12,784 nucleotides of DNA from an uncultured Blautia sp. (lineage in GTDB: Bacteria > Bacillota > Clostridia > Lachnospirales > Lachnospiraceae), in contig CAKRKL010000051.1 of assembly GCA_934358405.1 (NCBI GenBank), positions 1 through 12,784 of the forward strand, written 5' to 3'. The position numbers were made by a program, and so were the translations under genes. Positions 1-6,917 of this stretch are shown one piece after another (position 1 is the stretch's first letter; the number at the start of each line of letters is the position of its first letter). The notes beneath the pieces are model-generated. The model ran no database searches. It worked only from the letters and a program-made list of their open reading frames with translations, and was not told the DNA's origin.

Positions 1-1337
1 ACCTGGTGCTCCATCCACTTCCCGCTTCTGAATCGAAAGCTGAAAATGATTCCTCTTACCGTCCAGTCTGTAAACATTCCAATCCAGACTGCCATAGGTC
101 CCATGCCGCAGACACGGATCAGATAAACGCAAAGACAAAAACGAAACATCCACATGGTAATGCAGGATGTAATCATGGAAAATTTCACATCTCCTGCTGC
201 ACGCATGCCATAGGCCGGGATAAAGGAAGGCATCCATACCAGAGGCTTCACAATGGTAATCCAGAACATCATATCCAGACACATTTTGGCGCTTTCCGGC
301 TCCATACCGCCGATCATGGTAATCGGCTTTGCCAGTATATACACAATTGCGCAGCAGGCGATTAAAAACACCTCTGCAAGAATCATAAGCTTCTTCATAT
401 AGTAAACCGCCTCATCCTTGCGCCCAGCACCAAGGCTCTGGCCTACAACTGTCATAAGTCCGATCCCTATGCCGATAACGGCAGTTCCGTTCAGCATTTC
501 CATAATATTGGTCATGGCCTGTGCTGCAATAGCAACGGTTCCAAGTGTAGATACCGTAGACTGGATTGCCAGCTTTCCAAGCTGAAACATGCTATTCTCC
601 ACACCTGAGGGAATTCCAAGTGCCAGAATCCGCTTTATCATATTTCCATCCGGACGGATTTTCAGATAATCCCGCACCACAATAGGCTGTCTGTCCTTTC
701 GCAGCTGGTACAAAACAACCACTGCACAAAAAATTCGGGATAGCAGGGTGGAAATAGCAGCCCCTGCAACTCCCAGATGGAACCCCCAGATCAGAATCGC
801 GTTTCCCACAATATTCATTACATTGGAAATAATCGAAATAATCATGGGGCCTCTTGTATTTTCCTGGGCGCGGAAAATAGATGCGCCTGCATCGTAAAGA
901 GCAATAAACGGATAGGACATTACCGTATAAAAAAAGTACACCATAGAATTATTCATGACCTCTGCATCTACTTTTCCAAAAATAAAGCCAAGAAGCGGTG
1001 CCCGAAAAACCAGTCCCAGGGCAACAATACATACAGAAATCGCTGTTATGATAAAAAGTGCCTGTCTTGCAGATTTGTTTGCCAGCTCATAATTTTTCTG
1101 GCCAAGATACTGGGTGCAGATAATGGTTCCTCCTGCTGCCAGTGCGGAAAATGCCTGAATGATCAGCACATTGATGGAATCCACAAGGGATACAGCAGAA
1201 ATTGCCGCAGAGCCTACATTACTTACCATCATAGTATCCACGGTTCCCATCAGGGCATTTAAAAGCTGTTCCATAATAATAGGTATAAGAAGAGCCCAGA
1301 GCATTTTATTTGTAAAAAGATGTTTTTGTTGTTCCAT
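1..1337 (-). CDS. MATE family multidrug/cation efflux transporter (C-terminus cut by window edge)
   Basis: An open frame runs from the ATG at 1337 to the left edge with no stop, giving about 445 codons. The translation begins MEQQKHLFTNKMLWALLIP and is very hydrophobic. It has the two-bundle layout of MATE exporters: an N-terminal half with ALMGTVDTMMVSNVGSAAIS and AALAAGG/TQYLGQ-like segments, then a second half with LGIPSGVENSMFQLGK and IGLMTVVGQSLGAGRKDEA. The first of these matches the family's early 'VDTMMV' helix, and 'GQSLGAGR' matches the conserved loop of the second bundle. Family members (about 450 residues) expel drugs or metabolites using Na+ or H+ gradients across the cytoplasmic membrane, but the substrate cannot be read here. 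A purine-rich ribosome site (AAGGGAAAAGGA) lies just upstream. The gene is divergent from the rluA-type gene. Only the last few residues should be missing. Confidence 0.93.
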   Translation of the reverse strand, partial: MEQQKHLFTNKMLWALLIPIIMEQLLNALMGTVDTMMVSNVGSAAISAVSLVDSINVLIIQAFSALAAGGTIICTQYLGQKNYELANKSARQALFIITAISVCIVALGLVFRAPLLGFIFGKVDAEVMNNSMVYFFYTVMSYPFIALYDAGASIFRAQENTRGPMIISIISNVMNIVGNAILIWGFHLGVAGAAISTLLSRIFCAVVVLYQLRKDRQPIVVRDYLKIRPDGNMIKRILALGIPSGVENSMFQLGKLAIQSTVSTLGTVAIAAQAMTNIMEMLNGTAVIGIGIGLMTVVGQSLGAGRKDEAVYYMKKLMILAEVFLIACCAIVYILAKPITMIGGMEPESAKMCLDMMFWITIVKPLVWMPSFIPAYGMRAAGDVKFSMITSCITMWMFRFCLCVYLIRVCGMGPMAVWIGMFTDWTVRGIIFSFRFRSGKWMEHQ

Positions 1338-1388
1338 ATGTTTTCCTTTTCCCTTGTAATATGCTTTCAAACCTGTTTTATCTGTGTT

Positions 1389-1394
1389 ATTATA
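1389..1394 (-). promoter_or_regulatory. Possible -10 element for the MATE gene
   Basis: A perfect TATAAT lies on the minus strand about 50 bases upstream of the MATE start. The -35 hexamer 17 bases further upstream (CTGGAA) is poor, so this is a moderate call. The 129-base gap 1338-1466 separates two divergent genes. I could not identify a convincing plus-strand promoter in it, although TATAAA at 1418-1423 is a candidate -10 without a good -35. Confidence 0.4.
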
Positions 1395-1452
1395 CACCTT
1401 AAGCACAAAAATTCCAGTATAAAATTCAAAACATAATGTCAGATTATTTCGC

Positions 1453-1469
1453 AGGAGGAACTTCCATTG
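1453..1469 (+). promoter_or_regulatory. Ribosome binding site that sets a TTG start
   Basis: AGGAGG at 1453-1458 is followed eight bases later by TTG at 1467-1469. No in-frame ATG lies at a suitable distance, and the first in-frame ATG (residue 16) would cut into the N-terminal S4-like domain. The TTG start is therefore preferred for the downstream pseudouridine synthase. Confidence 0.8.
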
Positions 1470-2372
1470 GATCGGATTTTAACTTACACAGTACAGCCGG
1501 AAGAAGAAAATATGCTGCTTCTTGATTTTCTTCGGGCAAAGGGATTTTCCCGGGGCATTCTTTCTTCCATGAAGCCCTATAAGGAAGCAATTTGTCTAAA
1601 TGGAGAACGAGGCTTTGGCAAATCCGTTCTTCGTACCGGAGATTTTCTTCGGATCCATATTCCGGAAACGGAAAACAGTGATAACATTCTGCCTGTAAAA
1701 ATGGCACTTTCTGTTCTCTATGAGGACGAGGATCTCCTTGTAGTCAATAAGCCTGCTGACATGCCAGTTCATCCTTCTATCGGCAATTATGACAACACAC
1801 TTGCCAACGCAGCAGCATGGTATTTTAAGGAAAAGCAGCTTTCCTTCGTTTTTCGCTGTATTAACCGCCTGGACCGTGATACCACAGGTGCTCTGATTCT
1901 TGCAAAAAATCCCTACAGCGCAGCAGTTCTTTCTGCCCAGATGAAAAAACGGCAGATCCGCAGAACTTATCTGGCAATCGTGCAGGGAGTCACCCCAGCC
2001 AGCGGAACCATAAATGCACCTGTCGGACGCGCAGAGGCTTCCACTATTGAACGGCAGATTGATCCTGTAAACGGAGAAAAGGCAGTCACCCATTACCAGC
2101 GCCTTGGTACTTATGCTTTTCACAACGAAAAGTTCTCCTTGATTGAGCTTCATCTGGAAACAGGACGTACACATCAGATCCGGGTACACATGAAGCATAT
2201 AGGTCATCCCCTTCCCGGAGACTTTCTTTATAACCCTGATTACCGGATCATAAACAGACAGCCGCTGCACTCCTTCCAGTTGGAATTCACTCACCCGGTC
2301 ACTGGCAGTGCCATGTGCATTACAGCTCCCGTTCCTCAGGATTTTGCCGATGCTTTTCATTCTCACAGATAA
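1467..2372 (+). CDS. RluA-family pseudouridine synthase (23S rRNA or tRNA uridine isomerase)
   Basis: The 301-residue product converts specific uridines in RNA to pseudouridine in the cytoplasm. Residues about 15-66 look like a small S4-type RNA-binding domain (DFLRAKGFSRG then a basic ICLNGERGFGKS stretch). The catalytic domain starts near residue 83 with VLYEDEDLLVVNKPADMPVH. The signature NRLDRDTTGALILAKN (133-148) carries the expected catalytic aspartate, D136. The second family block, GRTHQIRVHMKHIGHPLPGD, is at 233-252. Length and domain order fit RluD/YhcT/YlyB-type enzymes, but the exact RNA target cannot be told from sequence alone. The gene starts with TTG behind a strong AGGAGG, is transcribed alone, and ends just before a hairpin terminator that it shares with coaX. 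Confidence 0.93.
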   Translation: MDRILTYTVQPEEENMLLLDFLRAKGFSRGILSSMKPYKEAICLNGERGFGKSVLRTGDFLRIHIPETENSDNILPVKMALSVLYEDEDLLVVNKPADMPVHPSIGNYDNTLANAAAWYFKEKQLSFVFRCINRLDRDTTGALILAKNPYSAAVLSAQMKKRQIRRTYLAIVQGVTPASGTINAPVGRAEASTIERQIDPVNGEKAVTHYQRLGTYAFHNEKFSLIELHLETGRTHQIRVHMKHIGHPLPGDFLYNPDYRIINRQPLHSFQLEFTHPVTGSAMCITAPVPQDFADAFHSHR

Positions 2373-2379
2373 CAAAAAA

Positions 2380-2426
2380 GACAGATATATGGCAGGTACA
2401 TGAATCCATGCAGCCGTATATCTGTC
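2380..2426. terminator. Bidirectional Rho-independent terminator between rluA-type gene and coaX
   Basis: The arms GACAGATATATGGC (2380-2393) and GCCGTATATCTGTC (2413-2426) pair over 14 positions with a single G-T wobble, around a 19-base loop. On the plus strand the stem is followed by a T-rich run (CTTTATTTTGTCTTTTT). On the minus strand it is followed by CTTTTTTGTT. It therefore suits both of the convergent genes that end at 2372 (plus) and 2486 (minus). Confidence 0.85.
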
Positions 2427-2452
2427 CTTTATTTTGTCTTTTTATGATGTTG

Positions 2453-2474
2453 GGGTCAAAAGATTTTTTGACCC
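2453..2474. repeat. Perfect short inverted repeat GGGTCAAAA / TTTTGACCC
   Basis: A perfect 9-base inverted repeat with a 4-base loop (GATT) sits 12 bases beyond the coaX stop codon. On the plus strand a run of six T follows eight bases later. On the minus strand no T run follows, so alone it is not a classical terminator for coaX. It may protect the coaX mRNA 3' end, add to the neighbouring terminator, or be a dispersed intergenic palindrome. Only one copy is present in this window. Confidence 0.6.
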
Positions 2475-2485
2475 TGGTATCTTTT

Positions 2486-3250
2486 TTATCGATTTTTCTC
2501 GTATATGATCAGCAGACCCTTCAGAAGAAGATCCTCATCCAGCAGGATTTCTCTGCGGCAATGCGGAATGATCTTGCGGGCAAGTCCTCCTGTAGCAACC
2601 ACAGTAATCTTCTGCCCCAGCTCTTCCTCAATCCGGTCCACAATTCCGTCAAGTGCAGCGGCATTGCTGTAAATCACGCCGCTTTTCATACACTCGATAG
2701 TATTTTTACCAATGATACGTTTGGGAGCCTCAATGCTGATACCGCTTAGCTGAGAAGCACGGGCTGTAAGGGCATCCAGGGACACTCCCATTCCGGGAAA
2801 AATCATGCCGCCCACATAATGCTTCTTCTCATCTACCACGCTTACTGTACTCGCAGTTCCCATATCAATAATCGCAAGGGGAAGCGGATACTCATTGATT
2901 CCTGCAACTGCATTTGCTACCAGATCAGCCCCAAGCTGTCCCGGATTATCCATCATAATGTTCAGACCGGTCTTCACACCAGGTCCAAGCACCATAGGCT
3001 CCTTGTGAAGCACCTTCTCGGCAGCAAGCTTCACCGCATTGGTAATCTGCGGAACTACGGAAGAAATGATACAGCCTTCAATATCTGCACGCTTAACGTG
3101 GTAAATGTCAACTACTGTCTTTAAGTCAACAGCATATTCCAGCTCTGTTTTGGTGCGCACTGTGGAAAGTCTCTCAATAAAGTAAGTCTTCTCCTGGTCA
3201 ATGCACCCAACCACAATATTTGTATTTCCGATATCAATTGCTAAGATCAT
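2486..3250 (-). CDS. coaX: Type III pantothenate kinase
   Basis: This 254-residue enzyme catalyses the first step of coenzyme A synthesis, ATP-dependent phosphorylation of pantothenate. It belongs to the ASKHA fold and, from family knowledge, is not feedback-inhibited by CoA and needs a monovalent cation. The phosphate-binding DIGNTNIVVG is at residues 6-15. GAD (107-109) carries the catalytic aspartate, IDMGTASTVSVVD (128-140) is the second phosphate motif, and VVATGGLA is at 217-224. Many family members have Arg after GAD, whereas this one has Leu. Length is typical. GGAGGAA lies five bases upstream of the ATG. The gene is the last of the coaBC-panT-coaX operon, 39 bases after panT, and its grouping with a pantothenate transporter and CoaBC supports the assignment. 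Confidence 0.96.
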   Translation of the reverse strand: MILAIDIGNTNIVVGCIDQEKTYFIERLSTVRTKTELEYAVDLKTVVDIYHVKRADIEGCIISSVVPQITNAVKLAAEKVLHKEPMVLGPGVKTGLNIMMDNPGQLGADLVANAVAGINEYPLPLAIIDMGTASTVSVVDEKKHYVGGMIFPGMGVSLDALTARASQLSGISIEAPKRIIGKNTIECMKSGVIYSNAAALDGIVDRIEEELGQKITVVATGGLARKIIPHCRREILLDEDLLLKGLLIIYEKNR

Positions 3251-3289
3251 ATTTCTTCCTCCAAAAAAGCTCCTCTGTTATTGCCAGTC

Positions 3290-3949
3290 TTACGCCTGGG
3301 CTGTATTTGCTGTTTTATCTTCTTTTGCAGACCCTTTGTCTGTTCCCGGAAGAAGTCTTGCCTTATAAAGGGCAGCTCCCACAGCACCTGTGATCACAGT
3401 AGCGGAGATCATCTCACATACTGCGTTAATACCTACAAAGGTGCAGATGAACAGGATCACATTTTTTCCGCCCATAAGTCCCTGCACATACTCGGTATTT
3501 CCGAAAAGTCCTACCAGCATTGCCATAAAGAACAGGGTATTTAAAAATGCGGAAAGAAAACCGGTTACTGCACAGGAAACATAAATATTTTTTGATTTTT
3601 TGCGAACGCCCTGGAAAATATATCCAAGCAGAAGTCCGTCAACCAGTCTTGGGATAAATCTCTGTACAAATGCCAGAAATGGATTGATTCCGAATAAGGT
3701 AGCACCCATAATGCTGGTACCGCCGATGCCGATACACTGTCCGAAGCTGGTCAGTCCGAATACGGCTCCGGCAATGGCTCCGCCTACAGGTCCCATTGTA
3801 ATTGCGCTGATGGCAACCGGAATAATGTTAAAGGTAATTGCAAGAGGTCCGATATTCAGGTAGCCAAGAGGTGTGTAAGCCATCAGAAGCAGGATTGCTA
3901 TCATCAGGCCAAGCAGTGTGATTTGAGATGTTGTAAATTTTTTGTTCAT
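3290..3949 (-). CDS. panT: ECF transporter S component, predicted pantothenate-specific PanT
   Basis: The 219-residue protein is a small integral membrane protein with about six hydrophobic helices, beginning SQITLLGLMIAILLLMAY after a short basic N-terminus. This is typical of substrate-binding S subunits of energy-coupling factor vitamin importers, which dock on a shared EcfA/A'/T module encoded elsewhere. The helix 2-3 region contains FNIIPVAISAITMGPVGGAIAG-like small-residue packing and a following loop rich in Gly, both seen in these subunits. The hydrophilic tail (about residues 200-219) is Lys/Ala rich. Substrate assignment rests on context: it sits between coaBC and coaX in one operon, 70 bases after coaBC and 39 before coaX, matching the known clustering of PanT with CoA genes in Firmicutes. 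A strong AAGGAGG precedes the ATG. Confidence 0.85.
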   Translation of the reverse strand: MNKKFTTSQITLLGLMIAILLLMAYTPLGYLNIGPLAITFNIIPVAISAITMGPVGGAIAGAVFGLTSFGQCIGIGGTSIMGATLFGINPFLAFVQRFIPRLVDGLLLGYIFQGVRKKSKNIYVSCAVTGFLSAFLNTLFFMAMLVGLFGNTEYVQGLMGGKNVILFICTFVGINAVCEMISATVITGAVGAALYKARLLPGTDKGSAKEDKTANTAQA

Positions 3950-4019
3950 AATGATCCTCCTTGTTATCGTTCCCGTAAAAGGGATACAATACGGTATGGA
4001 CTGACGGGCATGTGTTCTT

Positions 4020-5222
4020 TTATTTACCCGTCACTCTTAAAAAAAGTATTCTATCCAGGATTTTACTGGCTGCATCCTCCTTGCTCATAAGCGGGAGTGA
4101 CACTTCCTCATCCTGTGTAATCAGAGTCAGAACATTGGTGTCCCCCTGGAATCCGGCACCGGCCATTTTTACATTGTTGGCAGCTACCATATCCAGATTT
4201 TTCTTTGTAAGCTTGACTCTGGAATTACCTAACATATTCTGCGTTTCCATGGAAAATCCACACAGAAACTGTCCTTTTTGCTTGTGCTCTCCAAGATATT
4301 TCAGAATGTCATCTGTTCTCTCAAGAGCGATGGACATTTCATCGTCCTTTTTCTTAATCTTCTCGTCACTGACTGTAGCAGGACGGTAATCTGCCACTGC
4401 CGCGGCCTTGACAATAATATCCTGTTCCTGGCTTACTGCTGTAACAGCCTCATACATATCTCTTGCAGTCACTACCGGAACAACCTTCACAAAGGGCGGC
4501 GGTGCAATTGCAGTACGTCCACTTACAAGTGTGACATCTGCTCCTCGCAGCATTGCCATTTTGGCAATCGCATACCCCATCTTGCCGGAAGAATGATTGG
4601 TAATATAACGAACCGGATCAATTGCCTCCTGAGTAGGACCGGCTGTAACAAGCAGCTTCAGGCCAGCCATGTCCTTTTCACAGGCACACTCCTTCATAAT
4701 ATAAGATAAAAGTGTCTCCGGCTCCGGCATCTTACCGGCCCCTGTATCGCCGCAGGCAAGATATCCTACAGCAGGATCGATCACTTCATACCCATAATGC
4801 TCCAGAGTTTTAAGATTATCCTGGACAATGGGATTCTCAAACATATTTGTATTCATAGCCGGGGAAATGATTTTTTTGCATTTGCATGCCATAATAGTTG
4901 TGGTAAGCATGTCATCTGCAATTCCATGTGCCAGCTTGCCGATCACATTTGCACTTGCTGGAGCGATCATCACCACATCAGCCTTCTTGGCAATGGATAC
5001 ATGCTCTACCTGAAACTGGAAATTCCGGTCAAAGGTATCCACCAGACATTTATTCCCGGTAAGAGTCTCAAACGTAATGGGATTGATAAAGTTAGTGGCA
5101 TTCCTGGTCATCAGCACATGTACCTGTGCATGCTGCTTCTTCAGCGCACTTGCAAGATATGCGATCTTATATGCGGCAATGCTGCCTGTGACTCCCAGAA
5201 GAATGGTCTTTCCCTCTAACAT
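4020..5222 (-). CDS. coaBC: Bifunctional phosphopantothenoylcysteine decarboxylase / phosphopantothenate-cysteine ligase
   Basis: This 400-residue two-domain enzyme joins cysteine to 4'-phosphopantothenate (CoaB, CTP-dependent) and decarboxylates the product (CoaC, FMN-dependent) to give 4'-phosphopantetheine. The N-terminal CoaC flavoprotein domain shows GVTGSIAAYK (10-19), the active-site His74 (VEHVSIAK), APASANVIGKLAHGIADD (87-104), PAMNTNM (121-127) and the clamp cysteine C158 (LACGDTGAGKMPEP). The CoaB domain starts near 188 with LLVTAGPTQEAIDPVRYITN, then NHSSGKMG, AAAVADYRP (273-281) and KIKKK (288-292). The frame is open further upstream to 5378, but that extension would lie above the promoter at 5281-5310 and lacks family similarity, so the ATG at 5222 behind AGAGGGA is chosen. 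This is the first gene of the operon with panT and coaX. A 7-base inverted repeat (4002-4008 / 4027-4033) straddles the stop codon. Confidence 0.96.
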   Translation of the reverse strand: MLEGKTILLGVTGSIAAYKIAYLASALKKQHAQVHVLMTRNATNFINPITFETLTGNKCLVDTFDRNFQFQVEHVSIAKKADVVMIAPASANVIGKLAHGIADDMLTTTIMACKCKKIISPAMNTNMFENPIVQDNLKTLEHYGYEVIDPAVGYLACGDTGAGKMPEPETLLSYIMKECACEKDMAGLKLLVTAGPTQEAIDPVRYITNHSSGKMGYAIAKMAMLRGADVTLVSGRTAIAPPPFVKVVPVVTARDMYEAVTAVSQEQDIIVKAAAVADYRPATVSDEKIKKKDDEMSIALERTDDILKYLGEHKQKGQFLCGFSMETQNMLGNSRVKLTKKNLDMVAANNVKMAGAGFQGDTNVLTLITQDEEVSLPLMSKEDAASKILDRILFLRVTGK

Positions 5223-5280
5223 TATTTTCCCTCTTTTCTCATTAATCTGATACAGGCACACTCTCCTGCCCGTACCGCCT

Positions 5281-5310
5281 ATTATAGAACAAAACTTCCC
5301 CTGATTGCAA
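5281..5310 (-). promoter_or_regulatory. Sigma-A-type promoter of the coaBC-panT-coaX operon
   Basis: On the minus strand, a -35 TTGCAA (5305-5310) and a perfect -10 TATAAT (5281-5286) are separated by 18 bases. Transcription would start near 5274, giving a leader of about 50 nt before the coaBC ATG at 5222. No known riboswitch was recognised in this short leader. Confidence 0.7.
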
Positions 5311-5360
5311 TGTATTTTTTCCATGTATGGCTTTTCGTACATGAATTTCCTGCAAAAATC

Positions 5361-5369
5361 TGTTATGAT
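5361..5369 (+). promoter_or_regulatory. Possible extended -10 promoter for mnmM
   Basis: TGTTATGAT reads as a TGn-extended -10 element (TATGAT at 5364-5369). It is about 58 bases upstream of the mnmM ATG. No good -35 hexamer is visible at 16-18 bases, which is acceptable for extended -10 promoters. It lies back-to-back with the coaBC promoter in the 205-base divergent gap 5223-5427. Confidence 0.45.
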
Positions 5370-5427
5370 ACTGTTCAAAAGCTACTTATATGCCCTAAAA
5401 TTAATACTAACAGGAATGGAGAAGTTT

Positions 5428-5988
5428 ATGGATTATCAGATTACAAAGTGGTGTTCCCATTTTATTGCAGAACATGTAAAGGAAGGAGACCTGTGCATTG
5501 ATGCCACCATGGGAAACGGCAATGATACCCTGCTGCTCTCCCGCCTTTGTGGGGAAAGTGGTCGTGTACTTGCCTTTGATATTCAAAAAATGGCCCTTAC
5601 GCACACAAAAGAGCGGCTGGAAAAAGAAAATGCAGCCCACAACTATGAGCTCGTTCTGGATTCCCATGCAAATATGGGAAACTATGCTGCGCCCATGAGT
5701 GTAAGCTGCATTGTTTTCAATTTCGGCTATCTGCCGGGAGGAGATCACAAGCTTGCAACCAGACCAGACACCAGCCTTTTGGCCCTTGAGGTGTCCCTTG
5801 GCCTTCTGAAAAAAGGCGGAATCCTGATGCTATGCATTTACAGCGGCGGTGATTCCGGCTTCGCGGAGCGTGACGCTCTTCTTCACTGGCTGAAGCAGCT
5901 GGATTCCAGAAAATATCTGGTGATCAAAACCGAATACTACAACCGTCCTAACAATCCGCCTATGCCGGTTCTTGTGGTAAAGCTGTAA
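5428..5988 (+). CDS. mnmM: tRNA wobble-uridine methyltransferase of the YtqB/MnmM family (class I SAM-dependent)
   Basis: The 186-residue protein is a class I Rossmann methylase of the family once called 'rRNA methylase' (YtqB). It has since been shown in Gram-positive bacteria to methylate 5-aminomethyl-2-thiouridine at tRNA position 34, the last step to mnm5s2U. SAM-binding motif I is DATMGNGNDT (25-34), with the acidic residue D51 after strand 2. The family-specific FNFGYLPGGDH is at 98-108, a CIYSGGDSG loop at 136-144, and the hallmark C-terminal YYNRPNNPPMPVLVVKL at 170-186. The frame is open upstream to 5305, but GGAG at 5418-5421 lies six bases before the ATG at 5428 and the length then matches the family (about 190). 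It is divergent from coaBC and ends 25 bases from the convergent cyclophilin gene. Confidence 0.9.
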   Translation: MDYQITKWCSHFIAEHVKEGDLCIDATMGNGNDTLLLSRLCGESGRVLAFDIQKMALTHTKERLEKENAAHNYELVLDSHANMGNYAAPMSVSCIVFNFGYLPGGDHKLATRPDTSLLALEVSLGLLKKGGILMLCIYSGGDSGFAERDALLHWLKQLDSRKYLVIKTEYYNRPNNPPMPVLVVKL

Positions 5989-6013
5989 AAGCACCTCCCT
6001 TTGTTGTCCGGGA

Positions 6014-6775
6014 TCAGTCTGTAATGGTCACACTTGTCATTACAGGCTGTTTCTCGGCAGAAATAGTACCGTTATTATCTGTTGGCTCTGCATCCTTACA
6101 GATTTTGTCCACAATATCCATTCCCTCTGTCACATGGCCAAAAGCTGCATACTGTCCGTCCAGATAAGTACTGTCAGACTGTACAATAAAGAACTGGGAG
6201 CTTGCACTATCCGGATCAGAAGATCTTGCCATGGAAATAACGCCTCTTTCATGAGAAATGTTATTCTCCACACCATTTTCGGAAAATTCACCTTTGATCG
6301 TCTTGCCTGATCCGCCTCTTCCGGTTCCTTCCGGATCACCGCCCTGGATCATAAAGCCATCGATAATGCGGTGGAAGGTCAGTCCATCATAGAAATGCTC
6401 CTGTGCCAGTTTTACAAAATTGGTAACACTGATAGGAGCTGTATCTGCATCCAGTTCTACCTTAATGGTGCCGTAATCCTTCACCTCAATCTCTGCATGA
6501 TGGGTTCCTGTAAGCGGCTGTGATGTATCCAAAACAGACGCTTCCTCTACGCTTCCCTTCTCATCTGAGCCGTCTGAGAATCCGGAAGTCTCCTCATCCT
6601 CTGCCGGTTCTTCACTCTTTTGGGCAGAATCCTCTGCATTTTTTTCCTCTGTTTTTTCTGCTGCTTCTTCTGTTTTTTTGGTTTCATCCTTAGTACTATC
6701 TGCACCGCAGCCTGCAAGCATTCCTACAGACAGGGTGGCAGTCATCAGCATTGCCAGAATTTTTCTTTTCTTCAT
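6014..6775 (-). CDS. Cyclophilin-type peptidyl-prolyl cis-trans isomerase lipoprotein
   Basis: The 253-residue product is an extracellular, membrane-anchored foldase. A lipoprotein signal peptide (MKKRKILAML, then a hydrophobic core) ends in the lipobox LAGC, with Cys23 as the lipidation site. Residues 24-85 form an acidic, low-complexity Glu/Lys/Ser/Asp linker that would hold the domain away from the membrane. The cyclophilin domain fills residues about 92-253, with DYGTIKVELDADTAPISVTNFV (100-121), FHRIIDGFMIQGGDP (134-148, catalytic Arg136), SQFFIVQ (193-199) and YLDGQYAAFGHV (204-215). The position of the cyclosporin-contacting Trp of human CypA appears to be occupied by Tyr204, as in many bacterial forms. 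GGAGG at 6782-6786 fixes the ATG at 6775; the frame is open further upstream but has no ribosome site there. It converges on mnmM with a 25-base gap and no clear terminator between them. Confidence 0.95.
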   Translation of the reverse strand: MKKRKILAMLMTATLSVGMLAGCGADSTKDETKKTEEAAEKTEEKNAEDSAQKSEEPAEDEETSGFSDGSDEKGSVEEASVLDTSQPLTGTHHAEIEVKDYGTIKVELDADTAPISVTNFVKLAQEHFYDGLTFHRIIDGFMIQGGDPEGTGRGGSGKTIKGEFSENGVENNISHERGVISMARSSDPDSASSQFFIVQSDSTYLDGQYAAFGHVTEGMDIVDKICKDAEPTDNNGTISAEKQPVMTSVTITD

Positions 6776-6807
6776 AATTCGCCTCCAGATTACTTTCATA
6801 AACATTC

Positions 6808-6813
6808 ATTATA
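6808..6813 (-). promoter_or_regulatory. Possible -10 element for the cyclophilin lipoprotein gene
   Basis: A perfect minus-strand TATAAT lies 33 bases upstream of the ATG and just downstream of the codB terminator. No acceptable -35 hexamer is visible because that position is occupied by the terminator T-tract and stem, so the call is weak. Confidence 0.4.
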
Positions 6814-6825
6814 AAAATTGTTGCA

Positions 6826-6858
6826 GAAAAAATGGCACCAGGCTTTTCCTGATGCCAT
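6826..6858 (-). terminator. Rho-independent terminator of the PRTase-like/codB operon
   Basis: The arms at 6832-6842 (ATGGCACCAGG) and 6848-6858 (CCTGATGCCAT) pair over 11 positions with one C-A mismatch around a 5-base loop. On the minus strand the stem is followed directly by six T. It lies about 60 bases after the codB stop and before the cyclophilin promoter region, so the two minus-strand units are transcribed separately. Confidence 0.85.
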
Positions 6859-6917
6859 CTTCTCTCATTATAGCGAAATTGACACAAAATACAATTGATT
6901 TCACAGATTATTCGAAT

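Noticed and set aside
777..1262. Cys/His-rich 161-codon plus-strand frame
   Set aside because: It lies opposite the MATE transporter, whose minus-strand frame is continuous and recognisable. The Cys and His content is a by-product of the opposite strand.
1596..2375. A 259-codon minus-strand frame opposite the pseudouridine synthase
   Set aside because: The plus frame has catalytic and family motifs and a good ribosome site. The minus frame has no recognisable pattern.
4002..4033. Inverted repeat TGACGGG/CCCGTCA at the coaBC stop as a terminator inside the operon
   Set aside because: The stem is only 7 bases, the loop is 18 bases and no T-run follows on the minus strand, so it is unlikely to split the operon.
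5223..5378. N-terminal extension of CoaBC by 52 residues
   Set aside because: It would begin upstream of the TATAAT/TTGCAA promoter, has no family similarity, and the ATG at 5222 has a ribosome site and gives the family's 400-residue length.
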